Below, in pieces: positions 1-7,842 of a DNA stretch of 16,046 nucleotides. Source of the stretch: Verrucomicrobiota bacterium. GTDB lineage: Bacteria; Verrucomicrobiota; Verrucomicrobiia; Limisphaerales; UBA9464. The stretch lies in contig JAPLUH010000257.1 of NCBI GenBank assembly GCA_026397675.1, positions 1 to 16,046 of the forward strand. The letters run 5' to 3'. Position 1 is the stretch's first letter. Each line of letters opens with the position of its first letter. The position numbers and the translations under genes were made by a program. Below the pieces are notes generated by a model, which was given only the letters and a program-made list of their open reading frames with translations, was not told the origin of the DNA and did not search any database.

Positions 1-2025
1 GAAGCGGGCAAACGCACCCTCTTTGCTCTCGATCGCAAGGGGCACCTGACCGTGCATTCCACAGAACGCGGTTGCCCCAAATGCCGGCGGTCGTTCCCTT
101 CGTTGGATCCCAAGAATTTCAGCTACAACTCCAGCCAGGGATGGTGCCTGCAATGCCGCGGTTTCGGCGAGTTGTTCCACTTGCCCGATGTGGAGCGTGG
201 GGCCAGTGCCGACTCGGTGGAGGAATCGTGGTTCAGTTGGGCTGAATCCCGGGAGACTTGCCCGTCGTGCCAAGGAGCTCGTTTGAATCCGGTGGCGCGG
301 GCCGTCCGGTTGCCTCTGGGTAAAGCCCCATCGGAACGCCCCACCATCGAGGAAATGGGTCGTTGGTCCGTCGAAGTGGCTCGAGCCTGGTTTGACGCTC
401 TGCGCCCCGAGGGTCGGGCTGCAGAAATCTCTCGGGACATCCTTCCGGAGATTCGTGAGCGCCTGAAGTTCATGGGAGAGGTGGGTCTGGGTTATCTGCA
501 ACTCAGCCGCAGTGTGATCACCTTGAGCGGTGGCGAAGGTCAACGGATCCGGCTGGCGGCTCAGTTGGGGTCGAATCTCAGTGGCGTCCTGTATGTGCTC
601 GATGAGCCCACCATCGGGCTCCATGCCCGAGACAACCAACACTTGCTCGACGCCTTGGAAAAACTGCGCGCGCGGGGCAATTCCCTCGTGGTGGTGGAGC
701 ACGATGAAGACACCATGCGTCGTGCCGATTGGATTTTAGATTTGGGTCCTGGTGCGGGTGTGCGTGGGGGGGAGGTCGTCGCCGAGGGCACTCTGCAGGA
801 TCTGCTCCGCCACCCAGAGTCGGTGACCGGTCGCTGCCTTCGAGAACCGCTGCCGCGACCGGCCCGTGGCGAGCGACGCCCCGTCGAAGTCACAGGAGTG
901 CGCAAGCCGCGGGGAAAATCTGCGAAGGCGGCTGAATCGGTGATTTCTGTCGAGTGGTTGACTGTGCATCACGCGCGGTTGAACAACCTCAAGGATGTGA
1001 CTGTATCCTTCCCCTTGGGACGCTTGGTCGTGGTGACGGGGGTGAGCGGGTCAGGCAAGAGCACCCTGGTCAAAGAGTGTCTGGTGCCTGGGGTTCGAGC
1101 GGTACTGGCCGGTGAGGACGAAAAGAAGGTGCGAGGATTGGCGGGGGGAGTCCGTGGCTTGGGGAGCTTGCGCGCCGTCCACGAGGTGGATCAAACCCCC
1201 ATCGGACGCACTCCGCGCTCCACACCTGCCACCTATGTGGGTTTCTTTGACGACATTCGAGCCTTGTTTGCCCTGGTGCCCGAGGCCCGCATGCGTGGCT
1301 ATGGACCGGGACGTTTTAGCTTCAATTCATCTCAAGGACGGTGTCCGCACTGCGAAGGGGCAGGGGTGGTGAAGATGGAGATGAATTTTCTCCCAACCGC
1401 CTCGGTGGGCTGCGAGGCCTGCGGTGGCAAACGCTTCAACGCAGGGACGCTGGAGATTCGCTATCAGGGCAAGTCCATCGCGGAGGTGCTCCAGCTCTCC
1501 GTGGCTGAAGCCATTGAGTTTTTTGCCCACCAAACGCGGTTGCGGCGCCCTCTAGAAGCCTTGAGGGATACGGGGCTCGAATACCTTCAATTGGGCCAAA
1601 TTAGCCCGACCTTGAGCGGGGGTGAGGCCCAGCGAATTAAGCTAGTGACCCACCTTCTGGGTGGACTCAAATCCGCCGCGATCGAGCGGGAGAACGCCGA
1701 TTTAATTCTACGAAAGGCTCCCGGCCGGCCGCTGCCCCGAGACCTCTTTGTGCTCGAAGAACCCACTCTCGGACTGCATATCCAGGATGTTCGACGGTTG
1801 GTTGCCGTGCTGCAGCGCTTGGTGGATGCGGGGCACTCGGTCATCGTTATTGAGCACAACCTCGATCTCATCGCCGAAGCCGACTGGATTGTGGATATGG
1901 GGCTCGAGGGAGGCGCAGGCGGCGGGCAAGTCGTGGCCGAGGGGACGCCAGAACAAATTGCCGCGGACCCCGTTTCTCATACCGGTCGCCACCTGCGACG
2001 GACCCTCACGCAGCAGCCTGCTTGA
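1..2025 (+). CDS. uvrA: UvrA, excinuclease ABC subunit A (5'-truncated by the window)
   Basis: DNA damage-recognition ATPase of UvrABC nucleotide excision repair, acting in the cytoplasm with UvrB. The frame is open from base 1, so the gene starts outside the window; 674 residues are visible. In visible numbering, a zinc site has Cys25/28 and Cys49/52, with CPSC at 87-90. The first ABC domain has signature LSGGEGQR at 175-182 and Walker B with Asp201-Glu202. The second has Walker A GVSGSGKST at 347-355, zinc-site Cys448/451 and Cys471/474, and signature LSGGEAQR at 538-545. Its Walker B reads LEEP, so Glu586 replaces the usual Asp, and about 22 extra residues separate it from the signature compared with the first domain. 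By alignment with E. coli UvrA about 230 residues are missing at the N-terminus, unless this is the second half of a double-length UvrA such as chlamydiae have. It converges on gatA, 47 bp away. Confidence 0.95.
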   Translation, partial: EAGKRTLFALDRKGHLTVHSTERGCPKCRRSFPSLDPKNFSYNSSQGWCLQCRGFGELFHLPDVERGASADSVEESWFSWAESRETCPSCQGARLNPVARAVRLPLGKAPSERPTIEEMGRWSVEVARAWFDALRPEGRAAEISRDILPEIRERLKFMGEVGLGYLQLSRSVITLSGGEGQRIRLAAQLGSNLSGVLYVLDEPTIGLHARDNQHLLDALEKLRARGNSLVVVEHDEDTMRRADWILDLGPGAGVRGGEVVAEGTLQDLLRHPESVTGRCLREPLPRPARGERRPVEVTGVRKPRGKSAKAAESVISVEWLTVHHARLNNLKDVTVSFPLGRLVVVTGVSGSGKSTLVKECLVPGVRAVLAGEDEKKVRGLAGGVRGLGSLRAVHEVDQTPIGRTPRSTPATYVGFFDDIRALFALVPEARMRGYGPGRFSFNSSQGRCPHCEGAGVVKMEMNFLPTASVGCEACGGKRFNAGTLEIRYQGKSIAEVLQLSVAEAIEFFAHQTRLRRPLEALRDTGLEYLQLGQISPTLSGGEAQRIKLVTHLLGGLKSAAIERENADLILRKAPGRPLPRDLFVLEEPTLGLHIQDVRRLVAVLQRLVDAGHSVIVIEHNLDLIAEADWIVDMGLEGGAGGGQVVAEGTPEQIAADPVSHTGRHLRRTLTQQPA

Positions 2026-2072
2026 GAGGCTGTCAGGAACGAAGGTGGGCCGGGCACGTTGTGCCGGAGACT

Positions 2073-3542
2073 TCAGGCCAACGGGGATAACTCTCGATGC
2101 CACGGAGTGCTTTGCTCGTAGGCGTGAGCGATGCGGAACAAGGTGGATTCGCCGAAGGGCTTGCCGAGGAGCTGAAGCCCAATCGGTAGTTTTGGATCCG
2201 AGGCAAATCCGCAGGGCAGGCTCAATCCGCAAATACCCGCCAAGTTGCAGGAGATCGTGAACACGTCGCACAGGTACATTTGCAATGGGTCGTTGGATTT
2301 TTCTCCCACCTTGAAGGCCGGGGCGGGCGTGGTCGGAGTGACCAAGGCATCGACCTTCTGGAACACGTCCAGGAAGTCGTTGCGGATCAAGGTGCGAACC
2401 TTCTGAGCCCGGATGTAATAGGCGTCGTAGTAGCCACTGCTGAGCACGTAAGTGCCGAGCATGATGCGGCGCTTCACCTCGGGTCCAAAGCCCTGACCGC
2501 GAGTGCGGCTGTTGAGCTCCATGGGAGTAGAGCCATCTACTCGAGCTCCGTAGCGGACGCCATCGAAGCGGGCCAAGTTGGCCGAGGCTTCGGCCGGAGC
2601 GATGATGTAGTAGGTCGCAGCCGCGTATTCCGTGTGAGGCAGGGAGACTTCGACGATCTCGGCCCCGAGCGACTCCAGTTGGCGGACGGCCGCTCGCACC
2701 GATGACTCTACCTCGGGGTGCATGCCGCCGATCATGTATTCCTTGGGCAGGCCGATTCGAAGCCCCTTCAATGAGGTAGAGAAGGCCGCGCGATAATCGG
2801 GAACCGGTTCCTGCATGGAGGTGGAATCCATGGGGTCATAACCACTGAGCACCTGAGTCATCAGTGCCGCATCCGTGACAGTTTTGGTGAACGGTCCGAT
2901 TTGGTCGAGTGAGCTCGCGAAGGCCGTTAGGCCGTAGCGGGAAACGCGACCGTAGGTGGGCTTTATACCGACCACGCCGCAGAGGGCTGCGGGTTGACGG
3001 ATAGATCCCCCGGTGTCCGATCCGACACTGGCGAAGCATTCGTGAGCCGCAACACTGGCGGCGCAGCCCCCGGAGGAACCTCCCGGAATTCGGGTGGTGT
3101 CCCAGGGGTTGAGCGTGGTGAAGAACGCCGAGTTTTCCGTGGAACTGCCCATGGCGAACTCATCCAAGTTGAGACGCCCGAAGACCACCGCACCTGCTTG
3201 CTTCAAGCGTTGGACGACCGTGGCGTCGTAGGGGGAAACGAAGTTTCCCAGGATGCGCGAACCGCAGGTCATGGGCTGCCCTCTTTGGGCGATCACATCT
3301 TTAAGGCTGATCGGCACCCCCAGCAGCGGATGCTCAGACGGGGTCGCCAAACCTGACGCACGCAGTTGGTCGGCGGCATCGGCCTGTGCTAGCGCGTCGG
3401 CCGCATCGTAGTTCAGGTAGGCCTTAACCTGGCCATCGACCCGACCGATCTGGTCGAGGCAGGCCTGAGTGGCTTCGCGGGAGGACACCTCTCCTTGGTG
3501 GATGCGGTGGGCAAGTTCAGAAACGGTGATTCGGTGAAGCAT
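2073..3542 (-). CDS. gatA: GatA, Asp-tRNA(Asn)/Glu-tRNA(Gln) amidotransferase subunit A
   Basis: Glutaminase subunit of GatCAB. It releases ammonia from glutamine so that mischarged Glu-tRNA(Gln) or Asp-tRNA(Asn) can be amidated. The 489-residue product has the expected length and the full amidase signature: Lys81 in GVPISLKDV, Ser156 in GGSSGG and Ser180 in GSDTGGSIRQP form the Lys-Ser-Ser triad. GIKPTYGRVSRYGL follows at about 193-206. I chose ATG at 3542 because MLHRITVSEL matches the usual GatA N-terminus. The frame stays open to 3662, but that extension looks non-coding and would reach the dprA start. No clear Shine-Dalgarno precedes the start. gatB and gatC are not in the window, so the three genes are not one operon here. 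It is transcribed divergently from dprA. Confidence 0.96.
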   Translation of the reverse strand: MLHRITVSELAHRIHQGEVSSREATQACLDQIGRVDGQVKAYLNYDAADALAQADAADQLRASGLATPSEHPLLGVPISLKDVIAQRGQPMTCGSRILGNFVSPYDATVVQRLKQAGAVVFGRLNLDEFAMGSSTENSAFFTTLNPWDTTRIPGGSSGGCAASVAAHECFASVGSDTGGSIRQPAALCGVVGIKPTYGRVSRYGLTAFASSLDQIGPFTKTVTDAALMTQVLSGYDPMDSTSMQEPVPDYRAAFSTSLKGLRIGLPKEYMIGGMHPEVESSVRAAVRQLESLGAEIVEVSLPHTEYAAATYYIIAPAEASANLARFDGVRYGARVDGSTPMELNSRTRGQGFGPEVKRRIMLGTYVLSSGYYDAYYIRAQKVRTLIRNDFLDVFQKVDALVTPTTPAPAFKVGEKSNDPLQMYLCDVFTISCNLAGICGLSLPCGFASDPKLPIGLQLLGKPFGESTLFRIAHAYEQSTPWHRELSPLA

Positions 3543-3636
3543 CGTCGGTTCCGAATGGAACAAGCGATCGGCCCCATGCGAAAGCGCAAAGGGGCGCCAA
3601 GTCTGAAAGAAAGCGGAGCCGTGCACCGAATTAGCT

Positions 3637-3659
3637 GGGAGAAACTTGAAGTGTCTTCC
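3637..3659. promoter_or_regulatory. Imperfect 23-bp dyad between gatA and dprA
   Basis: A symmetric element is centred on 3648 and ends three bases before the dprA ATG. Nine of eleven arm positions are Watson-Crick pairs, one is G-T and one is a mismatch. The single-base centre would make a tight RNA loop, so a DNA-binding dimer site is as likely as an RNA structure. It lies in the 119-bp gap between divergent gatA and dprA. Function is inferred only from symmetry and position. Confidence 0.35.
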
Positions 3660-3661
3660 CA

Positions 3662-4780
3662 ATGGAAACTATTGAGGCCCTTGTGGCCCTGAACCTTATT
3701 TCGGGCGTCGGCCCGATTCGCACCCGCCATTTGTTTGATTATTTTGGAGGCGATCCTACGGCAGTGCTCAGAGCCTCGCAGGGCGAGTTGGAACGTGTGC
3801 CCGGCATCAGTGGTCCAATGGCCTCCAGCATCGCCCGTTGGGAGTCTGAGGTGGATTTAGTAGGCGAACTGCGCCGGATCCAGGAGTCCGGGGTGACGGT
3901 GCTGGGATTCACCGAACCTGAGTATCCGGCGCTCCTCAAGCAAATCTATGACCCGCCTACAGTGCTCTATGTGAAGGGGAAGTTGACCCCGGAAGACATG
4001 CAAGGGGTAGCGATCGTGGGATCTCGTTTGACGACCTCCTACGGCATGGAGGTGGCTCGGAAGTTGGGCTACCAACTGGCCTACACTGGGGTCAGCGTCA
4101 TTAGCGGAGGGGCACGCGGAGCCGACACAGCAGCCCATCAAGGCGCCTTGAGCGCCCAGGGCCGAACCATTGCCGTGTTGGGTACCGGAATTGATCGGGT
4201 CTATCCCTCCGAGAACGGCGAATTGTTCGAACGCATCGCCGAGCGCGGAGCCTTGGTGACCCAGTTTCCCTTCGGACGTTCCGCCGACCGCGGCACCTTT
4301 CCTGCCCGAAACCGGATCGTGGCTGGCATGAGCCTCGGCACGGTGGTGATCGAGGCCAGTTTGTCCAGCGGAGCTCTAATTACCGCTAATTTGGCCAACG
4401 ACTACGGTCGACAGGTCTTCGCGGTGCCGGGCCGGATCGACAGCCCGCGCAGCAAGGGGTGTCATGATTTGATCAAGAAAGGAGCCAAGCTCTGTGAGGG
4501 CATCGAGGACATACTCAGCGAGTTTGAATACCGATTCCCGGGATCCAATCGCCCTGAGGTCTCAGCTGGGCAGCCGGAGTTTCCGTCCATCACCCTGAAC
4601 GCGGCGGAGCAGGCCGTGTGGGATGCTCTCGGCCGGGAAACTTTGGAAGTAGATCCAATTATCCGCGGGTCGGGGTTGCCTCCCAGTGCGGTTCAGGTCG
4701 CCCTGTTCAGCCTCGAGCTCAAACGACTGGTACGTCAGTTCCCGGGGCGGCGTTTTGAGCGGGTTTCCGCGGAGAATTAA
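3662..4780 (+). CDS. dprA: DprA (Smf), DNA-processing protein
   Basis: Binds incoming single-stranded DNA during natural transformation and loads RecA. The 372-residue product has a full domain set: an N-terminal helix-hairpin-helix/SAM-like part (about 1-60, with GVG and VPGIS turns), and a Rossmann-like DprA core (about 80-290) with IVGSR at 118-122, SGGARGAD at 148-155, FPARNRIVAG at 213-222 and SGALITANLA at 236-245. A C-terminal winged-helix domain follows at about 313-370. METIEALVALNLISGVG is a typical DprA beginning, so ATG 3662 is preferred although no Shine-Dalgarno is visible. It runs toward pyrH with a 59-bp gap and may be cotranscribed with it. Its presence suggests, but does not prove, transformability. 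Confidence 0.96.
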   Translation: METIEALVALNLISGVGPIRTRHLFDYFGGDPTAVLRASQGELERVPGISGPMASSIARWESEVDLVGELRRIQESGVTVLGFTEPEYPALLKQIYDPPTVLYVKGKLTPEDMQGVAIVGSRLTTSYGMEVARKLGYQLAYTGVSVISGGARGADTAAHQGALSAQGRTIAVLGTGIDRVYPSENGELFERIAERGALVTQFPFGRSADRGTFPARNRIVAGMSLGTVVIEASLSSGALITANLANDYGRQVFAVPGRIDSPRSKGCHDLIKKGAKLCEGIEDILSEFEYRFPGSNRPEVSAGQPEFPSITLNAAEQAVWDALGRETLEVDPIIRGSGLPPSAVQVALFSLELKRLVRQFPGRRFERVSAEN

Positions 4781-4839
4781 TCTGGGGTTTCCGACGGACC
4801 GGGGTGCCACCTCGTTGACGACGGGATCGTCTGGCTGAT

Positions 4840-5589
4840 ATGAACACTGCGCCGATGAAGAAACCTGCTGTAGCATCCCAACCGCGTTACCGCCGAATCC
4901 TCCTCAAACTCAGCGGTGAGGCACTCGGAGGCGTCGAGGGACAGGGCATCAACCCGGAGGCCGTGCACGACATGGCTTGCCAGGTCGCCGAGGTCCAGAA
5001 ACTGGGTGTCGAAGTCGTCATCGTGGTCGGCGGCGGCAATATCTTTAGAGGCCTTCAGGGCAGCGAGAAGGGTATTGAGCGGGCCACCGGAGATTACATG
5101 GGCATGCTGGCGACGGTCATTAACGCCTTGGCTCTCCAGGACGCGCTCGAGAAGCAGGGCGTTGCGACCCGCGTCCAAAGCGCCATCAACATGACCCAAA
5201 TTGCCGAGCCCTTCATTCGGCGCCGGGCCGTGCGTCACCTAGAGAAGGGTCGCGTGGTCATCTTCGCGGCAGGGACCGGCAATCCTTACTTTTCGACCGA
5301 CACGGCTGCTGCGTTGCGAGCCAATGAGATCGGAGCCGAAGTGGTGTTGAAGGCCACCAAGGTCGATGGCATTTACGACAAAGACCCCAAGAAGCACGCC
5401 GACGCAAAACGCTACGATCAGGTTAGCTACACCACGGCCCTTGAGAAACAGTTGAAGGTCATGGACGCCGCTGCCTTCGCTCTTTGCATGGACAACAAGA
5501 TGCCCATTGTCGTGTTTGATTTCTTTAAGCCCCACAATCTGCGCAATGTGGTGCTGGGCAAGAAGGTGGGCACCCAAGTGGTGGCCTGA
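4840..5589 (+). CDS. pyrH: PyrH, uridylate (UMP) kinase
   Basis: Phosphorylates UMP to UDP with ATP in pyrimidine nucleotide synthesis; a cytoplasmic hexamer of the amino-acid kinase fold. The 249-residue product shows LLKLSGEAL at 21-29, GGGNIFRG at 64-71, GDYMGMLATVINALALQDAL at 84-103 (UMP and subunit contacts), GTGNPYFSTDTAA at 145-157 and DGIYDKDP at 176-183. The start could also be the ATG at 4855. I kept 4840 because both give family-like lengths and neither has a strong ribosome site. The 59 bp before it contain a small hairpin (GACGA/TCGTC, 4817-4831) of unknown meaning. frr follows after 52 bp, the usual pyrH-frr pairing. Confidence 0.97.
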   Translation: MNTAPMKKPAVASQPRYRRILLKLSGEALGGVEGQGINPEAVHDMACQVAEVQKLGVEVVIVVGGGNIFRGLQGSEKGIERATGDYMGMLATVINALALQDALEKQGVATRVQSAINMTQIAEPFIRRRAVRHLEKGRVVIFAAGTGNPYFSTDTAAALRANEIGAEVVLKATKVDGIYDKDPKKHADAKRYDQVSYTTALEKQLKVMDAAAFALCMDNKMPIVVFDFFKPHNLRNVVLGKKVGTQVVA

Positions 5590-5641
5590 AGAGCACATTG
5601 CCTCAATTTTTAACGACGACCAAAACCCACAGACAATCGCT

Positions 5642-6202
5642 ATGACCATCGATGAAGTGATCTTTGACACCGAGGAGAGGATGCTGAAGTCCGAAGACCA
5701 CGTCCTGAACCAGTTTTCTGGGGTTCGCACCGGCAAGGCGACCCCCTCGCTCATTGAGAATGTGATGGTGGAAGCCTACGGCTCCAACATGCGACTGAAG
5801 GAGTTGGCCACTATCACGGCGCCCGAGGCCCGAATGCTGATGGTACAACCCTTCGACCAGTCCACCATGAAGGCCGTCGAAAAGGGGATCCAAGCCTCAG
5901 GCCTCGGACTCAATCCTGCTTCGCAGGGTCGCTTCATTCGCATCGTGCTGCCGGATTTGAGCTCTGAGCGTCGTCAGGAGTTCGTTAAGATTTGCAAGCG
6001 TATCGCCGAGGAAGGGCGCGTCGCCGTCCGGAATGAACGTCGTCAGGCCATTGAGGCGCTGAAGAAGACTAAGAATGACGGGGGTGTCTCGGAGGACGCG
6101 ATCAAGACCGCTGAAGCCGATGTTCAGAAATTAACCGATTCCTTCATCGCCAAGGTGGATCAGCATTTGGCGATCAAGGAGAAGGAAATTATGACGGTTT
6201 GA
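5642..6202 (+). CDS. frr: Frr, ribosome recycling factor
   Basis: Splits post-termination ribosomes together with EF-G. The product is 186 residues, essentially the standard RRF length. It has FSGVRTGKATPSLIENV near the N-terminus, LGLNPAS then IRIVLPDLSSERRQEF in the middle, and the helical-bundle segment KRIAEEGRVAVRNERRQ toward the end. ATG 5642 gives the canonical N-terminus; the frame is open further upstream but overlaps pyrH and is not family-like. The 52-bp spacer after pyrH is A-rich just before the start and lacks a Shine-Dalgarno. Probably cotranscribed with pyrH. Confidence 0.97.
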   Translation: MTIDEVIFDTEERMLKSEDHVLNQFSGVRTGKATPSLIENVMVEAYGSNMRLKELATITAPEARMLMVQPFDQSTMKAVEKGIQASGLGLNPASQGRFIRIVLPDLSSERRQEFVKICKRIAEEGRVAVRNERRQAIEALKKTKNDGGVSEDAIKTAEADVQKLTDSFIAKVDQHLAIKEKEIMTV

Positions 6203-6281
6203 ATCGGTTTGGAGATTTTCTTGGGTAATCTGCGCCCTAGTTCTAAGAGCGTCTGGCCGCCTTGGATCTTCCAGGTGAAAT

Positions 6282-6297
6282 ATCGGGAAACCCCGAT
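6282..6297. promoter_or_regulatory. Short perfect-arm dyad between frr and the BlaI-like gene
   Basis: Two 6-base arms, ATCGGG and CCCGAT, flank a 4-base centre. The right arm touches a TTGACA hexamer at 6297-6302, which matches a sigma-70 -35 box, but the hexamer 17 bases later is a poor -10. The element could be an operator for the BlaI-type repressor encoded 69 bp downstream, or a weak hairpin after frr. It lacks a T-run and does not match the TACA/TGTA core of known BlaI/MecI operators. Confidence 0.3.
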
Positions 6298-6356
6298 TGA
6301 CAATGGTTGGGCACGGCAGTAGCGATGGGTCATTCAGCCCCTCGTTACCGTTTGAT

Positions 6357-6360
6357 GGAG
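6357..6360 (+). promoter_or_regulatory. Shine-Dalgarno GGAG for the BlaI-like gene
   Basis: GGAG lies five bases before ATG 6366. It decides the start in favour of 6366 over an in-frame upstream ATG at 6297, and it is one of the few recognisable ribosome sites in the window. Confidence 0.6.
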
Positions 6361-6365
6361 ACGTC

Positions 6366-6743
6366 ATGCCGTTGCCCCGTATCTCAGAGACGGAATGGGA
6401 GATCATGCGGATTGTCTGGAAACGACATTCGGTGACCTCCGCCGATGTCATTAGCCAACTCCAAAAGGAGGATCCCACTTGGATGGCGGTCACCGCCAAG
6501 ACCTTGCTCAATCGACTCGTTCGCAAGGAGGCATTGAGCTACGAAGCCATCGGTCGGATTTATCACTACAGCGCAAAGGTGTCCGAAGCGGACTGCGTCT
6601 CGGCGGCGACACGATCCTTTCTGGACCGCGTCTTTGGCGGATCCCTCACTGGCATGATGGCTCACTATGTTGAGAGTCGAAAGCTCTCCAAGGCTCAGAT
6701 GAGTGAGTTGCGTCGGATTCTGGAATCCGAAACTTCCAAGTAG
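6366..6743 (+). CDS. BlaI/MecI/CopY-family transcriptional repressor
   Basis: Small winged-helix repressor of 125 residues, the normal family length. ISETEWEIMRIVWKRHSVTSADVI (about 6-29) is the typical N-terminal helix pair. TWMAVTAKTLLNRLVRKEALSYEAIGRIYHY (about 38-68) is the recognition helix plus wing, and the C-terminal helices for dimerisation follow. In the classic systems the partner M56 protease causes the repressor to be cleaved, relieving repression of the operon. Here the partner gene follows 47 bp later. No beta-lactamase or other obvious target gene is adjacent, so the regulated function is unknown and may be only this pair or a distant gene. Confidence 0.9.
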   Translation: MPLPRISETEWEIMRIVWKRHSVTSADVISQLQKEDPTWMAVTAKTLLNRLVRKEALSYEAIGRIYHYSAKVSEADCVSAATRSFLDRVFGGSLTGMMAHYVESRKLSKAQMSELRRILESETSK

Positions 6744-6790
6744 GCTGGGTTAGGCAAGCAATCTGCTAGGCCAGTCAGAGACGTTCTGAC

Positions 6791-7822
6791 ATGAGCCCGG
6801 AGGTTATTCGCAGTCTGGGGTGGGATTTGATAAGCGGTTCCGCCAATGCGGCAGTGCTGGGAATTTTCGTGCTTGGAGTGCGACGGTTGCTTCGGCGGCA
6901 CCTTTCACCCGATTGGCGGTTAATCCTGAGTGGTCTGGTGTTGGCGCGGTTGGTGTGGCCCTGGGAAATTCCTTCCCCGGTGAGCCTCTTCAATGTCACT
7001 GCTCCGCTGTTGCCACCGATTACTGCTGGGTCTTTTCCTATCGACGGATGGCGTTGGTGCCTCGCGGCATGGGCCGCAGGCGTGGTCGTCCGAGTGGCTT
7101 GGGTGATGGTAGATTGGACGCGGCTTCAACAAAGAATCGCTCGCTCGCAGTCCGCACAATCGAGTTTGGTGGACCTTTGGAATGAGGCCATCCGGGAAGA
7201 GCCGATATCCTTGCGCCGGGTTCCCATCCGGCAATCCCAGGAAGTGGGGGGTCCGTGTCTGGCGGGATTAATCCAGCCGTGCCTGCTGGTGCCTCCCAAC
7301 CTGGGGGAGCAGTTTTCCCAGAAGGAGATTCGTCTGATATTTCTCCATGAGATAGCCCATCTCCGTCGTCGCGACCTTTGGCTGAACGTGCTGCTGGAAA
7401 CGGTGCGAACCGTGCATTGGTTCAACCCGGTGGTGGGCTGGATTCTGCAGCGATGGCGTGAAGATCGTGAAGAAGCGTGTGACGTTCACGCATTGTCGGC
7501 GGACCGTGTTAGCAACGTGTTGTACGGGCAGGTCCTTCTGAAGTGCTTGGAGAGAGCCTCGGGCTTGGAAACCGATCGAGTCGCTGTCGCGTGGCAGGGA
7601 GACCCCTCGGCGGCCCCACGATCCTTGGTCCATCGCATTCAGGCCATCGCTCGGTTTCGGACCGGGCGGCGGACATGGATTGTCGGAGCCTGCACTCTGG
7701 GGGTTGTTGCTCTATTGGGATTGACCGATCAAGAGCCCTTGCCGCCACGTCGGGTCTGGTTGCTGAAGACAGAGGCTGTCCTCGGACTGTTGTCTTTGCA
7801 GCCGAGGTTGCCGACGGTCTGA
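6791..7822 (+). CDS. M56-family (BlaR1/MecR1-like) membrane metallopeptidase
   Basis: 343-residue integral membrane zinc protease, the presumed signalling partner of the upstream BlaI-type repressor. Hydrophobic segments lie near 18-34, 45-58, 87-107 and 297-312. The zinc motif HEIAH is at 186-190, with EDREEACD at 224-231 supplying the likely third ligand (Glu227 or Glu228). GGPCLAGLIQPCLLVPP at 153-169 is a typical strand preceding the catalytic helix. After the last membrane segment only about 30 residues remain, so the penicillin-binding sensor domain of true BlaR1/MecR1 is absent. The inducing signal is therefore unlikely to be a beta-lactam sensed through that domain. It converges on rmuC with 20 bp between stop codons. 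Confidence 0.88.
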   Translation: MSPEVIRSLGWDLISGSANAAVLGIFVLGVRRLLRRHLSPDWRLILSGLVLARLVWPWEIPSPVSLFNVTAPLLPPITAGSFPIDGWRWCLAAWAAGVVVRVAWVMVDWTRLQQRIARSQSAQSSLVDLWNEAIREEPISLRRVPIRQSQEVGGPCLAGLIQPCLLVPPNLGEQFSQKEIRLIFLHEIAHLRRRDLWLNVLLETVRTVHWFNPVVGWILQRWREDREEACDVHALSADRVSNVLYGQVLLKCLERASGLETDRVAVAWQGDPSAAPRSLVHRIQAIARFRTGRRTWIVGACTLGVVALLGLTDQEPLPPRRVWLLKTEAVLGLLSLQPRLPTV

Positions 7823-7842
7823 GTCGCGCCAACCCCAAGCAC

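Noticed and set aside
52..54. GTG at 52 as the uvrA start
   Set aside because: The frame is open from base 1 and the upstream codons continue normal UvrA sequence, so the true start lies outside the window.
2053..2065. Hairpin GGCAC-GTT-GTGCC between the convergent uvrA and gatA
   Set aside because: Only five base pairs and no T-run on either side; too weak to call a terminator although the position would suit one.
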